From Paraburkholderia phosphatilytica (GTDB lineage Bacteria > Pseudomonadota > Gammaproteobacteria > Burkholderiales > Burkholderiaceae), in assembly GCF_003443895.1 (NCBI RefSeq), contig NZ_QQOA01000004.1:297983-361982 (forward strand): a DNA stretch of 64,000 bases. The letters run 5' to 3'. Shown in pieces: positions 1 through 7,550 of this stretch. The notes beneath the pieces were generated by a model. The model saw only the letters and a program-made list of their open reading frames with translations, searched no databases and had not been told where the DNA came from. How positions within the stretch are numbered: the first letter of the stretch is position 1; the number at the start of each line of letters is the position of its first letter. Both the position numbers and the translations under genes were made by a program.

Positions 1-202
1 TCGCGAGCCGCGCGGTGATCGTGGTGAGCCACGCGTCGGGCGATTGCAGCGTGGCTGCGTCGGCCGCATGCCACTTGAGCCAGGCGTCCTGCACGATGTC
101 TTCGGCCTCCGCCCGGCTGCCGAGCATCCGGTACGCGAGCGCGACGAGCCGCGCGCGCTGCGCTTCGAAGCGGAACATCTTGTCGTCCGGGTTCGTGGTC
201 AT
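1..202 (-). CDS. ECF RNA polymerase sigma factor, ECF41/SigJ-like (N-terminal part, cut by window edge)
   Basis: Only the first 67 codons are inside the window. The protein starts at an ATG at 202 preceded by a GGGAG Shine-Dalgarno 8 nt upstream. The visible part is a sigma region 2 helix set, with FEAQRARLVALAYRMLGS followed by AEDIVQDAWLKW, the core-binding and -10 recognition segment. This wording is typical of the ECF41 (SigJ-like) group, whose members carry a fused C-terminal SnoaL-like regulatory domain that would lie outside the window. A perfect ECF41-type promoter lies upstream at 265-291, so autoregulation is likely. The sigma-factor assignment is firm; the ECF41 subgroup is inferred from partial sequence plus promoter. 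Confidence 0.85.
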   Translation of the reverse strand, partial: MTTNPDDKMFRFEAQRARLVALAYRMLGSRAEAEDIVQDAWLKWHAADAATLQSPDAWLTTITARLA

Positions 203-264
203 TCGCGATGCTCCCTGCAGAGTCGATGAATCGAAGTCAATGAACGGGACTGCTCCATGTGGCT

Positions 265-291
265 GACGTTTCGGGCCGCCTCGTTGTGACA
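265..291 (-). promoter_or_regulatory. ECF41-type promoter for the sigma gene
   Basis: On the minus strand TGTCACA (285-291) is followed by exactly 16 bp and then CGTC (265-268), a full match to the consensus known for ECF41 sigma factors. It lies about 60 nt upstream of the sigma start codon, consistent with autoregulation. Confidence 0.65.
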
Positions 292-322
292 CCGTCACGA
301 AAAAATTCCGCTGCCGCCGCGT

Positions 323-349
323 TGTCACGCGCCAGGCCATGCACGCGTC
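323..349 (+). promoter_or_regulatory. ECF41-type promoter facing clpP
   Basis: TGTCACG (323-329), 16 bp, CGTC (346-349) on the plus strand differs from the ECF41 consensus at one position. It points at clpP, whose ATG is at 405. A further GTGACAAC at 356-363 forms an 8-bp inverted repeat with GTTGTCAC at 321-328. Confidence 0.6.
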
Positions 350-404
350 AAACGGGTGACAACCGCGGCGAACGGCGCCGCGGGTCGCATCGAACGAGGA
401 ACGC

Positions 405-1091
405 ATGAGCCACCACACCAGCCGGTTTCCCGAACCGCACGCCAGTTCGCCTGGCTTCACCGGGCTCAACCTGGTGCCGACCGTCATCGAGCAATCCGGC
501 CGCGGCGAGCGCGCCTACGACATCTATTCGCGGCTCCTGCGCGAGCGGATCGTGTTTCTCGTGGGGCCGGTGACCGAGCAGTCCGCGAGCCTGATCGTCG
601 CGCAGCTGCTGTTCCTCGAGTCCGAGAACCCGGATAAGGATATTTCTTTTTACATCAACTCGCCTGGCGGCTCCGTGTACGACGGTTTCGCGATCTTCGA
701 CACGATGCAGTTCATCAAGCCGGACGTGTCGACGCTCTGCACCGGTTTCGCCGCCAGCATGGGCTCGTTCCTGCTGGCGGCCGGCGCCCGCGGCAAACGC
801 TACGCGCTGCCGAACGCGCGGATCATGGTGCATCAGCCGTCGGGCGGCAGCCAGGGCACCGCGGCCGACATCGAGATCCAGGCAAAGGAAGTGCTCTATC
901 AGCGATCGCGGCTGAACGCGATTCTCGCGGAACGCACGGGCCAGCAGATCGAGCAGATCGCGAAAGACAGCGACCGCGACAACTTCATGTCCGCGGAAGC
1001 GGCGAAAGCCTACGGGCTCGTCGACGATGTGCTGACGGCGCGGCATCTTGCGAGCGAGATCGAAGCGCGGGAGCCGGACGGGAAGGCCTGA
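405..1091 (+). CDS. clpP: ATP-dependent Clp protease proteolytic subunit, stand-alone paralogue
   Basis: A 228-residue ClpP serine peptidase that forms the proteolytic chamber serving Clp ATPases. The catalytic triad is visible as Ser118 (in GFAASMG), His143 (in MVHQPSGG) and Asp192 (in DRDNF), with the same 25- and 49-residue spacings as E. coli ClpP. GAGGA lies 4 nt before the ATG. No clpX, tig or lon is adjacent, unlike the usual tig-clpP-clpX arrangement, so this is probably a second ClpP. Its only upstream neighbour is a divergent ECF sigma gene, and an ECF41-like promoter faces it. It overlaps nothing and ends 23 bp from the convergent TetR gene. Confidence 0.95.
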   Translation: MSHHTSRFPEPHASSPGFTGLNLVPTVIEQSGRGERAYDIYSRLLRERIVFLVGPVTEQSASLIVAQLLFLESENPDKDISFYINSPGGSVYDGFAIFDTMQFIKPDVSTLCTGFAASMGSFLLAAGARGKRYALPNARIMVHQPSGGSQGTAADIEIQAKEVLYQRSRLNAILAERTGQQIEQIAKDSDRDNFMSAEAAKAYGLVDDVLTARHLASEIEAREPDGKA

Positions 1092-1114
1092 CGCCAGCGA
1101 CGCTTCGATTCGCT

Positions 1115-1729
1115 TCAGCCGATGCGCGCGAGCAGAAACGCCGTCACCGCGATCTTGTATTCGGCCACCAGCAGCTTGCGCTCTTTCGGTTTTGCCGGCG
1201 CGTACAGCAGGTTCAGGCTCTTCACGATCTGCAGCGTGACTTCCGCGAGCCGGTACGCTTCCGCCGCGTCCAGCGCCGGCTTGCGCAGCCGGAACAGGTC
1301 GGCGAATCGCTCGCGCAGCCGGTTGCGCGCCGCCGCGTCGCGCCGGAAATTCAGCGACACCGACAGGAGTGGAATATAGGCAGGATGCGACGCCATGAAT
1401 TCGACCATCAGGTCGAAGAGCCGGTCCACCAGCACCGGCACGGGCACCTCCACCGCCTCGGCAAAGAGCGCGCTCCACTTCGCATCCATCTCGGCGCCGT
1501 AGCGCGTGCGCAGCGCGAGCACCAGCGCGTCCTTGTTCGGGAAGTACTGGTACACCGCGCCGATCGACGCGCCCGCGCGCGCCGCGATCTCGGTCATCGT
1601 CGCGGCCTCGAAGCCGCGTTCGGCGATCACTTCGCCGGCCGCATCGAGCAGCGCGTCGACCCGGCGCGCGGCGCGTTCCTGGCGCGGCACCCGCCGCCCG
1701 GTTTCGTCAATATCTGAGGCCATGCTCAT
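1115..1729 (-). CDS. TetR/AcrR family transcriptional regulator
   Basis: A 204-residue TetR-type repressor. The N-terminal helix-turn-helix occupies roughly residues 24-70, with RVDALLDAAGEVIAERGFEA, then TMTEIAARAGASIGAVYQYFPNKDALV. The C-terminal ligand domain (about 85-204) is variable and gives no ligand. It is divergent from an isochorismatase-family hydrolase, with only 47 bp between start codons, and an imperfect dyad lies in that gap. Control of the hydrolase and of itself is the natural inference. Confidence 0.9.
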   Translation of the reverse strand: MSMASDIDETGRRVPRQERAARRVDALLDAAGEVIAERGFEAATMTEIAARAGASIGAVYQYFPNKDALVLALRTRYGAEMDAKWSALFAEAVEVPVPVLVDRLFDLMVEFMASHPAYIPLLSVSLNFRRDAAARNRLRERFADLFRLRKPALDAAEAYRLAEVTLQIVKSLNLLYAPAKPKERKLLVAEYKIAVTAFLLARIG

Positions 1730-1745
1730 CTTTCGTGTATCATGA

Positions 1746-1767
1746 ATATGAGCACATCCTCACATAT
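1746..1767. promoter_or_regulatory. Candidate TetR operator
   Basis: ATATG (1746-1750) and CATAT (1763-1767) form an inverted repeat with 12 bp between the arms, plus one further matching pair inside (G1752/C1761). It lies in the 47-bp gap between the divergent TetR and isochorismatase genes, a usual TetR operator position. Confidence 0.45.
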
Positions 1768-1776
1768 AGGTGACAC

Positions 1777-2352
1777 ATGACGCAAGCGCTCTCTTTCGAT
1801 CCCGCCACCACGGCGCTCATTTCCATCGATCTTCAGCATGGCATCGTCGGCCGGCCGCTTGCGCCGCATCCGGCCGACCAGGTGATCGGCAACACCATCC
1901 GCGCGGCCGATGCGCTGCGCGCGAAAGGCGGCACCGTCGTGTTCGTGCACGTGCAGCTGGACGACATGCTGCATCTGCCCGCGGATGCGCCGACGCGTTC
2001 GCCGGACGCGCCACTGCCGCCGCCCGAGGCATCGCAACTGGTGCCGCAGCTGAACATCCAGCCGCGCGACGTGGTCATCACGAAGCGCCAGTGGGGCGCG
2101 TTCTACAGCACGAATCTCGAGCAGCAGCTGCGCCGCCGCGGCATCCGCACGATCGTGATGAGCGGCGTCGCCACCAACTTCGGCGTGGAATCGACGGCGC
2201 GCGCCGCGTACGACCAGGGCTTCGCGCAGATCTTTCTCGAAGACGCGATGACGTCGATGGATGCCGACGCGCACCGCTTCGCGATCCAGGCGATCTTCCC
2301 GCGCATGGGCCACGTGCGCTTGACGGAAGACTTCGTCGCAGCGCTGCGCTGA
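1777..2352 (+). CDS. Isochorismatase-family hydrolase lacking the nucleophilic cysteine
   Basis: A 191-residue cysteine-hydrolase-superfamily protein with an alpha/beta Rossmann-like fold. Two residues of the usual Asp-Lys-Cys triad are present: Asp18 (ISIDLQHG) and Lys103 (ITKRQWGAF). The expected cysteine is Gly136 in the segment GVATNFGVESTARAAYDQG. Family members with this GVEST version exist, so the loss looks like a subfamily trait, not a mutation. Cysteine-dependent amide hydrolysis is therefore doubtful, and activity of the isochorismatase (PhzD) kind or a binding role is possible. It is probably controlled by the divergent TetR protein. Confidence 0.85.
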   Translation: MTQALSFDPATTALISIDLQHGIVGRPLAPHPADQVIGNTIRAADALRAKGGTVVFVHVQLDDMLHLPADAPTRSPDAPLPPPEASQLVPQLNIQPRDVVITKRQWGAFYSTNLEQQLRRRGIRTIVMSGVATNFGVESTARAAYDQGFAQIFLEDAMTSMDADAHRFAIQAIFPRMGHVRLTEDFVAALR

Positions 2353-2410
2353 TGTAAAGCATTGCGTCAAGCTTCCAGGTTGTCGGCGCATCGAAAGCTT
2401 ACGGGCATGG

Positions 2411-2428
2411 CGTCTGCTTGATCAGACG
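2411..2428 (+). terminator. Short hairpin after the hydrolase gene
   Basis: CGTCTG-CTTGAT-CAGACG is a perfect 6-bp stem with a 6-nt loop, 58 nt downstream of the isochorismatase-like gene. There is no T tract, so termination is only a guess. Confidence 0.25.
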
Positions 2429-2580
2429 ATACGTGCGAGATGGCATCGTGTCCCCCTTTTCCGGGCACCAGCATGCGTTGCGCGGGGGAAACGCCGCAGG
2501 TTCCGGCGCGATCGGCATGACCGGGCAGGCGTCGTGCCGCGATGCGTCTCGCGATCCATCGCCATTCGCTCGCACCGATC

Positions 2581-3465
2581 ATGGAAGATTTCTTCAATCG
2601 TCTGTTTCATCTGCAGCCGTCGCTGATCGCGACGATGACGCAGGACATTCTGCATCTCGTGATTGCGGCGCTGATCCTCGTGATCGGCTGGTGGGTGTCG
2701 AACCGCATCGCGCATCTGCTCGCGAGCGTGTTGATCCGCTCGCATGCGGACCCAACCGTTGCGCCGATGCTGGCCGGCATCGCCGCGTGGGCCGTGCGCG
2801 TGATCGCGTTCATCGCGGCGCTGAGCGAAGTGGGTATCGCAACCGCGAGCGTGCTCGCCGCACTCGGCGCCGCCGGCCTCGCGATCGGACTCGCGCTGCA
2901 GGGCACGCTGCAGAACATCGCGGCCGGCATCATGCTGCTGATGCTGCGGCCGTTTCGCGCGGGCGACGTGATCGAAGGCAGCGGCGCGGCGGCGGGCATC
3001 GTGCGTGAAGTGAGCCTCTTCACCACGCGAATCGAACGCAGCGACGGCAATGTCGTGTTCGTGCCGAACAGCCAGATCTGGAGCAATCCGGTCGTCAACT
3101 ACAGCAGCGGCGGCACACATCGCGCCGACGTGACGGTCGACCTTGCGCGCCGTGAAGATGTGGATACCGCAATCGCCGAGCTGAAGAAAATGGTCGCCGA
3201 CGAACCGCGCGTGCTGACCGCTTCCACACTTGCACCGATGGTCGTCGTGGACAGCTATCCATCGACGGGTGGTGTGCGGCTGCGCATCAGCGCGTGGGTG
3301 CGGGAACCGGATGCGCCGCATGCCGCCGCCGACCTGCGCGAACACGCGCATACCGCGCTCGCGAACGCGGGACTCGCGGCAGCAGCTGGCAACGCGAAAG
3401 CCGCCGCGTCCGCCTCTGATTCCAACCGCGAAGATGCTCACGCAGCGTTGACGCACCAGTCGTAA
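2581..3465 (+). CDS. Small-conductance mechanosensitive channel, MscS family
   Basis: An inner-membrane channel of about 294 residues that opens under membrane tension. Three hydrophobic segments lie in the first half. The pore helix and beta domain follow, with LGAAGLAIGLALQGTLQNIAAG leading into LLMLRPFRAGDVIEG, the MscS hallmark (glycine/alanine-packed TM3, then the RPF-GD turn). The size is that of compact E. coli MscS. An in-frame ATG at 2542 would add 13 residues. Neither start has a clear Shine-Dalgarno, and I prefer 2581 because MEDFFNRLF is a natural N-terminus. It stands alone. Confidence 0.9.
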   Translation: MEDFFNRLFHLQPSLIATMTQDILHLVIAALILVIGWWVSNRIAHLLASVLIRSHADPTVAPMLAGIAAWAVRVIAFIAALSEVGIATASVLAALGAAGLAIGLALQGTLQNIAAGIMLLMLRPFRAGDVIEGSGAAAGIVREVSLFTTRIERSDGNVVFVPNSQIWSNPVVNYSSGGTHRADVTVDLARREDVDTAIAELKKMVADEPRVLTASTLAPMVVVDSYPSTGGVRLRISAWVREPDAPHAAADLREHAHTALANAGLAAAAGNAKAAASASDSNREDAHAALTHQS

Positions 3466-3474
3466 GCATCCGCT

Positions 3475-3499
3475 GCGCGCAGTCCTTTCCGCGCTTTTT
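3475..3499 (+). terminator. Weak intrinsic terminator after the MscS gene
   Basis: GCGCG (3475-3479) pairs with CGCGC (3490-3494), followed by five Ts (3495-3499). The stem is only 5 bp, so confidence is low. Confidence 0.3.
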
Positions 3500-3709
3500 C
3501 CTCCGTTCCACGCCCTTCCCCATTGCAACTGCCGCCGCACCGTCCTACGGTGTGGTATGGCTGTTGCTCCAGCTTCCCCGTGCGCGCGGCAGGTTCATCG
3601 TGCCCGCGAGGTTGTCATCGCGAGTTGTCGTCAATAACGCCATGTCGTCTGCATTGGGCGCGCGGTCCCGCGCATTCCGCAGACGATCGGCCCAACGAGG
3701 AACACGATC

Positions 3710-3967
3710 ATGGAAACGACGAAAGCACAGGGTGTGATGCGCGAAGTGGCGGGCGAAGCGGAGCAGGCGGCCGGCGAAATGCTCGGCGATCCCGGCATGC
3801 AGCTGTCCGGCAAGGCGAAGGCGCTGTGCGGCAAATCGCAGCAGCTCGCCGCCGACGCGGCCGTCGTGGTGCGCGACGCGATCGAGGAGAATCCGCTCGC
3901 GGTGCTGGGTGTCGCGACCGGCGTGGGCTTCGTGCTCGGTGCGCTGTGGGCATCGAACCGCGACTGA
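3710..3967 (+). CDS. CsbD-like / YqjD-ElaB-like small protein with C-terminal membrane anchor
   Basis: An 85-residue protein. The first half repeats alpha-helical, Gly/Ala/Lys/Glu-rich wording (VMREVAGEAEQAAGEMLGD, LSGKAKALCGKSQQ) typical of CsbD stress proteins. The C-terminal half (AIEENPLAVLGVATGVGFVLGAL) is a single hydrophobic anchor like that of ElaB/YqjD, which bind ribosomes at the inner membrane in E. coli. It heads a cluster with a YqjE-like gene and a third small membrane gene, the same order as E. coli yqjD-yqjE-yqjK. Stress-phase membrane function is inferred from the family. Confidence 0.75.
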   Translation: METTKAQGVMREVAGEAEQAAGEMLGDPGMQLSGKAKALCGKSQQLAADAAVVVRDAIEENPLAVLGVATGVGFVLGALWASNRD

Positions 3968-4027
3968 ATGACCACGCGTAGCGCTGCCTGACACGATCCT
4001 TCGACCGCCCTTCGCTGGAGGATGGCC

Positions 4028-4402
4028 ATGTCGATTCACTCGAAGCTCGACCGTTGGCGCAATGTGTCACGGTTCCTGGTCGCCCGGCTGTCGGACTATG
4101 CCGAGCTCTTCGCGATCGAGCTGGCCGAAACGCGAGCGCGCATCATGCGCGAGATCTTCGCGCTCGTCGCGCTCGCGGTCACCGGGCTCTTCACGCTGTC
4201 GTTCTTCTGTATTGCGTTGATCGCGTCCGCGTGGAATACGCGTTACTTTCTCGCGGTCGTGTGGGGCATCGCGTGCGTGTGGCTGATTCTCTCCGTTGCG
4301 GCGCTGCTGATCGTGCGCGCGCAGCGGCCTGCTCAGTCGTTCGGGATACTGAAGGATGAAATTCGCGACGACCTCGAAACCATCAAGGAGGCGCTCAAAT
4401 GA
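4028..4402 (+). CDS. YqjE-like / phage-holin-superfamily inner membrane protein
   Basis: A 124-residue protein with an amphipathic N-terminus (about 1-45) and two transmembrane segments (about 46-70 and 77-98), ending in a charged cytoplasmic tail (FGILKDEIRDDLETIKEAL). This is the layout of YqjE (holin superfamily III). An ATG at 4022 abuts the GGAGG (4017-4021), whereas the ATG at 4028 sits 6 nt after it, so 4028 is chosen. Its stop overlaps the start of the next gene (ATGA at 4399), indicating translational coupling. Confidence 0.8.
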   Translation: MSIHSKLDRWRNVSRFLVARLSDYAELFAIELAETRARIMREIFALVALAVTGLFTLSFFCIALIASAWNTRYFLAVVWGIACVWLILSVAALLIVRAQRPAQSFGILKDEIRDDLETIKEALK

Positions 4403-4710
4403 ACCATCGCGCCCGCTTGCGCCACGAGCACGAGGTCGCCGTGCTCGCACGTATGGAGTTCGCCCGCATCGAACTGCTCGCGGCGAACGTCGGCCTGCGG
4501 ATGGGTGACCATTCGTCTGTGCCGCGCGACAACAAGCTGTCACTGTCGAACCTCACGCATGCGTTGAGCGCGGCGCCGAACGTCACGCTGCTCGGCTCGG
4601 TGGTGCTCGGCATGCTGCTCGTCGGACCGAAGCGCATCGTGCCCGTCGTGCTGCGGACGGGATTCACGTCGTGGGTCGCGCGCAATGTGCGGGGTGTGGT
4701 GGGGCGGTGA
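4399..4710 (+). CDS. YqjK-like small membrane protein
   Basis: A 103-residue protein coupled to the YqjE-like gene by a 4-nt ATGA overlap. The N-terminal half is polar, with a run of Arg/His/Glu (MNHRARLRHEHEVAVLARMEFARIE is the leading segment in two parts). One hydrophobic stretch (about 64-80, VTLLGSVVLGMLLVGPK) is the likely membrane segment. Position and composition match the third gene of the yqjD-E-K cassette. Sequence similarity to E. coli YqjK is not obvious by eye, and no function can be assigned. Confidence 0.6.
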   Translation: MNHRARLRHEHEVAVLARMEFARIELLAANVGLRMGDHSSVPRDNKLSLSNLTHALSAAPNVTLLGSVVLGMLLVGPKRIVPVVLRTGFTSWVARNVRGVVGR

Positions 4711-4714
4711 GTGT

Positions 4715-4779
4715 CACGCAAACCCGGCACGCAAACCCGGCACGCAAACCCGACACATGAACGCGACGCATGAACCCGT
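4715..4779 (+). repeat. Five tandem 13-bp repeats
   Basis: Units begin at 4715, 4728, 4741, 4754 and 4767. The first three are CACGCAAACCCGG with one change in the third, and the last two are diverged (CACATGAACGCGA, CGCATGAACCCGT). The array fills the gap between the YqjK-like stop and the sodB terminator. Confidence 0.85.
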
Positions 4780-4801
4780 CACACCAATGCGGCGGACGAA
4801 A

Positions 4802-4826
4802 AAAAGCCCTCGAAACGAGGGCTTTT
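4802..4826. terminator. Bidirectional intrinsic terminator (sodB and yqj-like cluster)
   Basis: AAAAGCCCTCG-AAA-CGAGGGCTTTT is a perfect 11-bp stem with A and T tracts on both sides. It can end transcription of sodB (minus) and of the plus-strand membrane-gene cluster. Confidence 0.9.
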
Positions 4827-4856
4827 CTGTATCGCTATGCCGAAGCAGCGCAATGC

Positions 4857-5435
4857 TTAGCCGAAATTCTTCGAAGCGAAGTCCCAGTTCACGATGTTCC
4901 AGTACGCTTCGACAAACTTCGGACGCGCGTTGCGGTAGTCGATGTAGTACGCGTGTTCCCACACGTCGATCGTGAGCAGCGGCTTCGCGTCGGTGGTGAG
5001 CGGCGTGGCGGCGTTGCTGGTGGAGACGATATCGAGCGAACCGTCGGCCTTCTTCACGAGCCATGCCCAGCCCGAACCGAACGTGCCGACCGCGGCGGCC
5101 GTGAAGGCTTCCTTGAATTTATCGAAGGAACCCCACTTCGCGTTGATCGCGTCGCCGAGCGCGCCGCTCGGTGCGCCGCCACCTTGCGGCGACAGGCTGT
5201 TCCAGAAGAACGTGTGATTCCAGATCTGCGCAGCGTTGTTGAAGACACCGCCCGACGACTTGCGGACGATCTCTTCCAGCGAGAGCTTCTCGAACTCGGT
5301 GCCCGGAATCAGCTTGTTCAGGTTGGTCACATAAGTCTGGTGGTGCTTGCCGTAGTGAAACTCCAGCGTCTCTTCGGACATGTGCGGAGCGAGCGCATTC
5401 TTTGCAAACGGCAGCGGCGGGAGCGTATGTTCCAT
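4857..5435 (-). CDS. sodB: Superoxide dismutase [Fe]
   Basis: A 192-residue cytoplasmic enzyme that dismutates superoxide. The metal ligands are His27, His74, Asp157 and His161 (in DVWEHAYY), and Gln70 in NNAAQIWNH is the second-sphere glutamine typical of iron-type SODs. There is no signal peptide. AGAAGGA precedes the ATG. It has its own sigma-70 promoter (5495-5523) and a strong terminator, so it is monocistronic. The gene lies next to xseA on the same strand. Confidence 0.97.
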   Translation of the reverse strand: MEHTLPPLPFAKNALAPHMSEETLEFHYGKHHQTYVTNLNKLIPGTEFEKLSLEEIVRKSSGGVFNNAAQIWNHTFFWNSLSPQGGGAPSGALGDAINAKWGSFDKFKEAFTAAAVGTFGSGWAWLVKKADGSLDIVSTSNAATPLTTDAKPLLTIDVWEHAYYIDYRNARPKFVEAYWNIVNWDFASKNFG

Positions 5436-5494
5436 GGTGCTGTTCCTTCTATCGTGTTTATGGGGAGTCTGCGGATAACGCTTGAGAGCACTCG

Positions 5495-5523
5495 ATTGTA
5501 GGCGACCCCGATTAACCCTGCAA
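5495..5523 (-). promoter_or_regulatory. sigma-70 promoter of sodB
   Basis: On the minus strand TTGCAG (5518-5523), 17 bp, TACAAT (5495-5500). This predicts a leader of about 50 nt before the sodB ATG. Confidence 0.7.
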
Positions 5524-5675
5524 ACCAGTGGTCATTATGTCGGACATCGCGTCAGCATGACGGACAGCCCTGCATGAAGCGTTCGTGACATGCCGTAAAT
5601 CGTGCGCGCCCGCGGGTCTTCCGCAGGTCAAATGTACGGCCTCTCGAAGTCTTTCCGTCGCGTATCCGCGAGCGT

Positions 5676-7055
5676 TCAGAAGCCGTCGGTCAGCCTGGGT
5701 TGTACATCCGACAACGCAATGTCCGCCGATCCTTCCGCGAGATGAACCGTCAGCTTGCGGCCCGGTTTCAGCGTCGCGGGCGAACGTACCGCGTGGCCAT
5801 GCTGGGCGTCGAGCAGCGCCGCATAGCCGCGTTCCAGCGTGCGCTGCGGGCTCAGCACTTCGAGCCGCGCGGCGAGCGCATCGATACGTGTGGCGTGGCG
5901 TTCGTGCTGCCGCTGCCACGCGCCCGCGAGACGCTTCGCCAGACCGTCGAGCTCGTTTCGATGACGAGCGGGATCGGGACGCCAGCGTTGCCAGCGCATC
6001 TGGATGAGCGAAAAACGCGCCCGGGCGTCGCGCACCGGCCGCGCCCCCGCGGACGAAAGCCGCACGCTCAGTTGCTGAAGATGGACGCGCTGTCGCGCGA
6101 GCCGTTCGGCGGGCGAAACGAGGCGCCGCGCGAGCCAGTCGAGCTGCTGCGCGCGGCGTTCCATCATGCGGCCGAAACCGCGCGCAAGCGTCGCATGACG
6201 ATGATCGAGATCGCGCAGCAGCAGCACGCGTTGCGGGCTGACGAGTTCGGCGGCGCCGGTCGGCGTCGGCGCGCGCACGTCGGCGGCGAAGTCGGCGATC
6301 GTGAAATCGGTTTCGTGACCCACGCCGCTCACCACCGGCAGCTCGCTCGCGGCGATCGCGCGCGCGAGCACCTCCTCGTTGAACGCCCACAGGTCCTCGA
6401 TCGAGCCGCCGCCGCGGCACACGATCAGCACGTCGACTTCGCGCCGCGCGTTCGCGGCCTCCACCATCGCCGCGAGCTTCGCGCTCACGCCCGCGCCCTG
6501 CACCGGCGCCGGGTAGATCACGACCGGAATATGCGGCGCGCGGCGCGACACCGTGGTGAGCACGTCGCGCAACGCGGCCGCCTGCAGCGACGTGACGATG
6601 CCGATACCGCGCGGATGCGCGGGCAACGGTCGTTTGCGTTCGGCGTCGAACAGGCCTTCGGCCTCGAGCTGCGCCTTCAGCTTCAGAAACGCTTCGTAGA
6701 GGCGCCCCTGGCCGGTGCGGCGCACCGCTTCCACATTCAGTTGCAGCTCGCCGCGCGGCTCGTACATCGTGACGGTCGCGCGGACTTCGATGCGATCGCC
6801 TTCGCGCGGCTGGAACTCGGCGTACTGCGCGCGTCCGCGGAACATCACGCAGCGCATCTGCGCCTGCGCGTCCTTGATCGAGAAGTACCAGTGGCCGCTC
6901 GCGGCGCGCGTGAAGTTCGACACTTCGCCCGACACCCACACGAGCGGGAACGAGCGCTCGAGCATCGAGCCGATCGCGCGATTGAGCGCCGACACCGGCA
7001 CGACGACGTCGCCGCCCGCGCCGGCGGACGTGGCAAAAGGATTATCTGGAGTCAT
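5676..7055 (-). CDS. xseA: Exodeoxyribonuclease VII large subunit
   Basis: A 459-residue large subunit of exonuclease VII, which degrades single-stranded DNA with XseB. The N-terminal OB-fold is at about 20-110 ([28 protein letters not shown]). The catalytic core follows, with [39 protein letters not shown] and [21 protein letters not shown] long coiled-coil-rich C-terminal region ends in an RGYAALLD repeat segment. xseB is not in the window. The 494-bp gap upstream is unusually long for this locus. Confidence 0.96.
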   Translation of the reverse strand: MTPDNPFATSAGAGGDVVVPVSALNRAIGSMLERSFPLVWVSGEVSNFTRAASGHWYFSIKDAQAQMRCVMFRGRAQYAEFQPREGDRIEVRATVTMYEPRGELQLNVEAVRRTGQGRLYEAFLKLKAQLEAEGLFDAERKRPLPAHPRGIGIVTSLQAAALRDVLTTVSRRAPHIPVVIYPAPVQGAGVSAKLAAMVEAANARREVDVLIVCRGGGSIEDLWAFNEEVLARAIAASELPVVSGVGHETDFTIADFAADVRAPTPTGAAELVSPQRVLLLRDLDHRHATLARGFGRMMERRAQQLDWLARRLVSPAERLARQRVHLQQLSVRLSSAGARPVRDARARFSLIQMRWQRWRPDPARHRNELDGLAKRLAGAWQRQHERHATRIDALAARLEVLSPQRTLERGYAALLDAQHGHAVRSPATLKPGRKLTVHLAEGSADIALSDVQPRLTDGF

Positions 7056-7550
7056 TCGGCAGAGGGATTGGACTGGCCGGACAGACGATAGACCGTTCAG
7101 CCATCCGGCGTCCAGTGCCCGCGCACAGTGTGGGATGTGTCCACACCAGCGGCGCCCTCAATGCGGTCTGGCCCACATTCGTCATGCCATCGTCAAATTT
7201 TTCCTAACTCATTGTTTTATATGATTTTTATAGTTTGCAAACCTGCGCGTCCTCCGATGCAGGCCCGCAGCGACGGCCATTCCGGCGAATTCAAACGGGC
7301 TTTCTCCACAAAGTTATCCACAGGCGCGCGCAGGCTGGGGAAGCCGGCTGGAAGCGCTTCTCGCCGGGGTCGCGACTTGCGGCGCGCTCGCGTCGCGCGT
7401 TAGAGTGGCGGGTTCGGCAACGCGCCGTCTTTGCCTCGTGCGAAGCATCGCCGCCGACCGTGAAAGCAGCGCGTGAGAACCTCGCGCAAAAACGGCGCGC
7501 AAGAACAGCATCAAAGCAGCGTCTTTTCCGTCGTGCCTTTTTCCTTCGAC
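7056..7550. other. Long non-coding interval between xseA and lpxK
   Basis: 495 bp separate the divergent xseA and lpxK starts and no credible gene is present. About 7190-7245 is strikingly AT-rich for this genome, with promoter-like hexamers such as TATGAT (7220-7225) and TATAGT (7229-7234), but no clean -35/-10 pair. A DnaA-box match follows at 7314-7322. In related genomes I expect an exbB-exbD pair here. Confidence 0.6.
7314..7322 (+). promoter_or_regulatory. DnaA-box match
   Basis: TTATCCACA is a perfect match to the DnaA-box consensus. A one-mismatch copy, TTCTCCACA, lies just upstream at 7302-7310. No replication gene is nearby. Confidence 0.35.

Noticed and set aside
5512..7091. Long open frames antisense to, or overlapping, xseA (475 and 463 codons)
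   Set aside because: They have Arg/Ala-rich composition typical of high-GC shadow frames and no recognisable domains, and xseA explains the region fully.
7300..7322. Replication origin at the DnaA box
   Set aside because: There is one perfect and one imperfect box only, with no dnaA, dnaN, parAB or gidA nearby and no box cluster. It is kept only as a regulatory curiosity.
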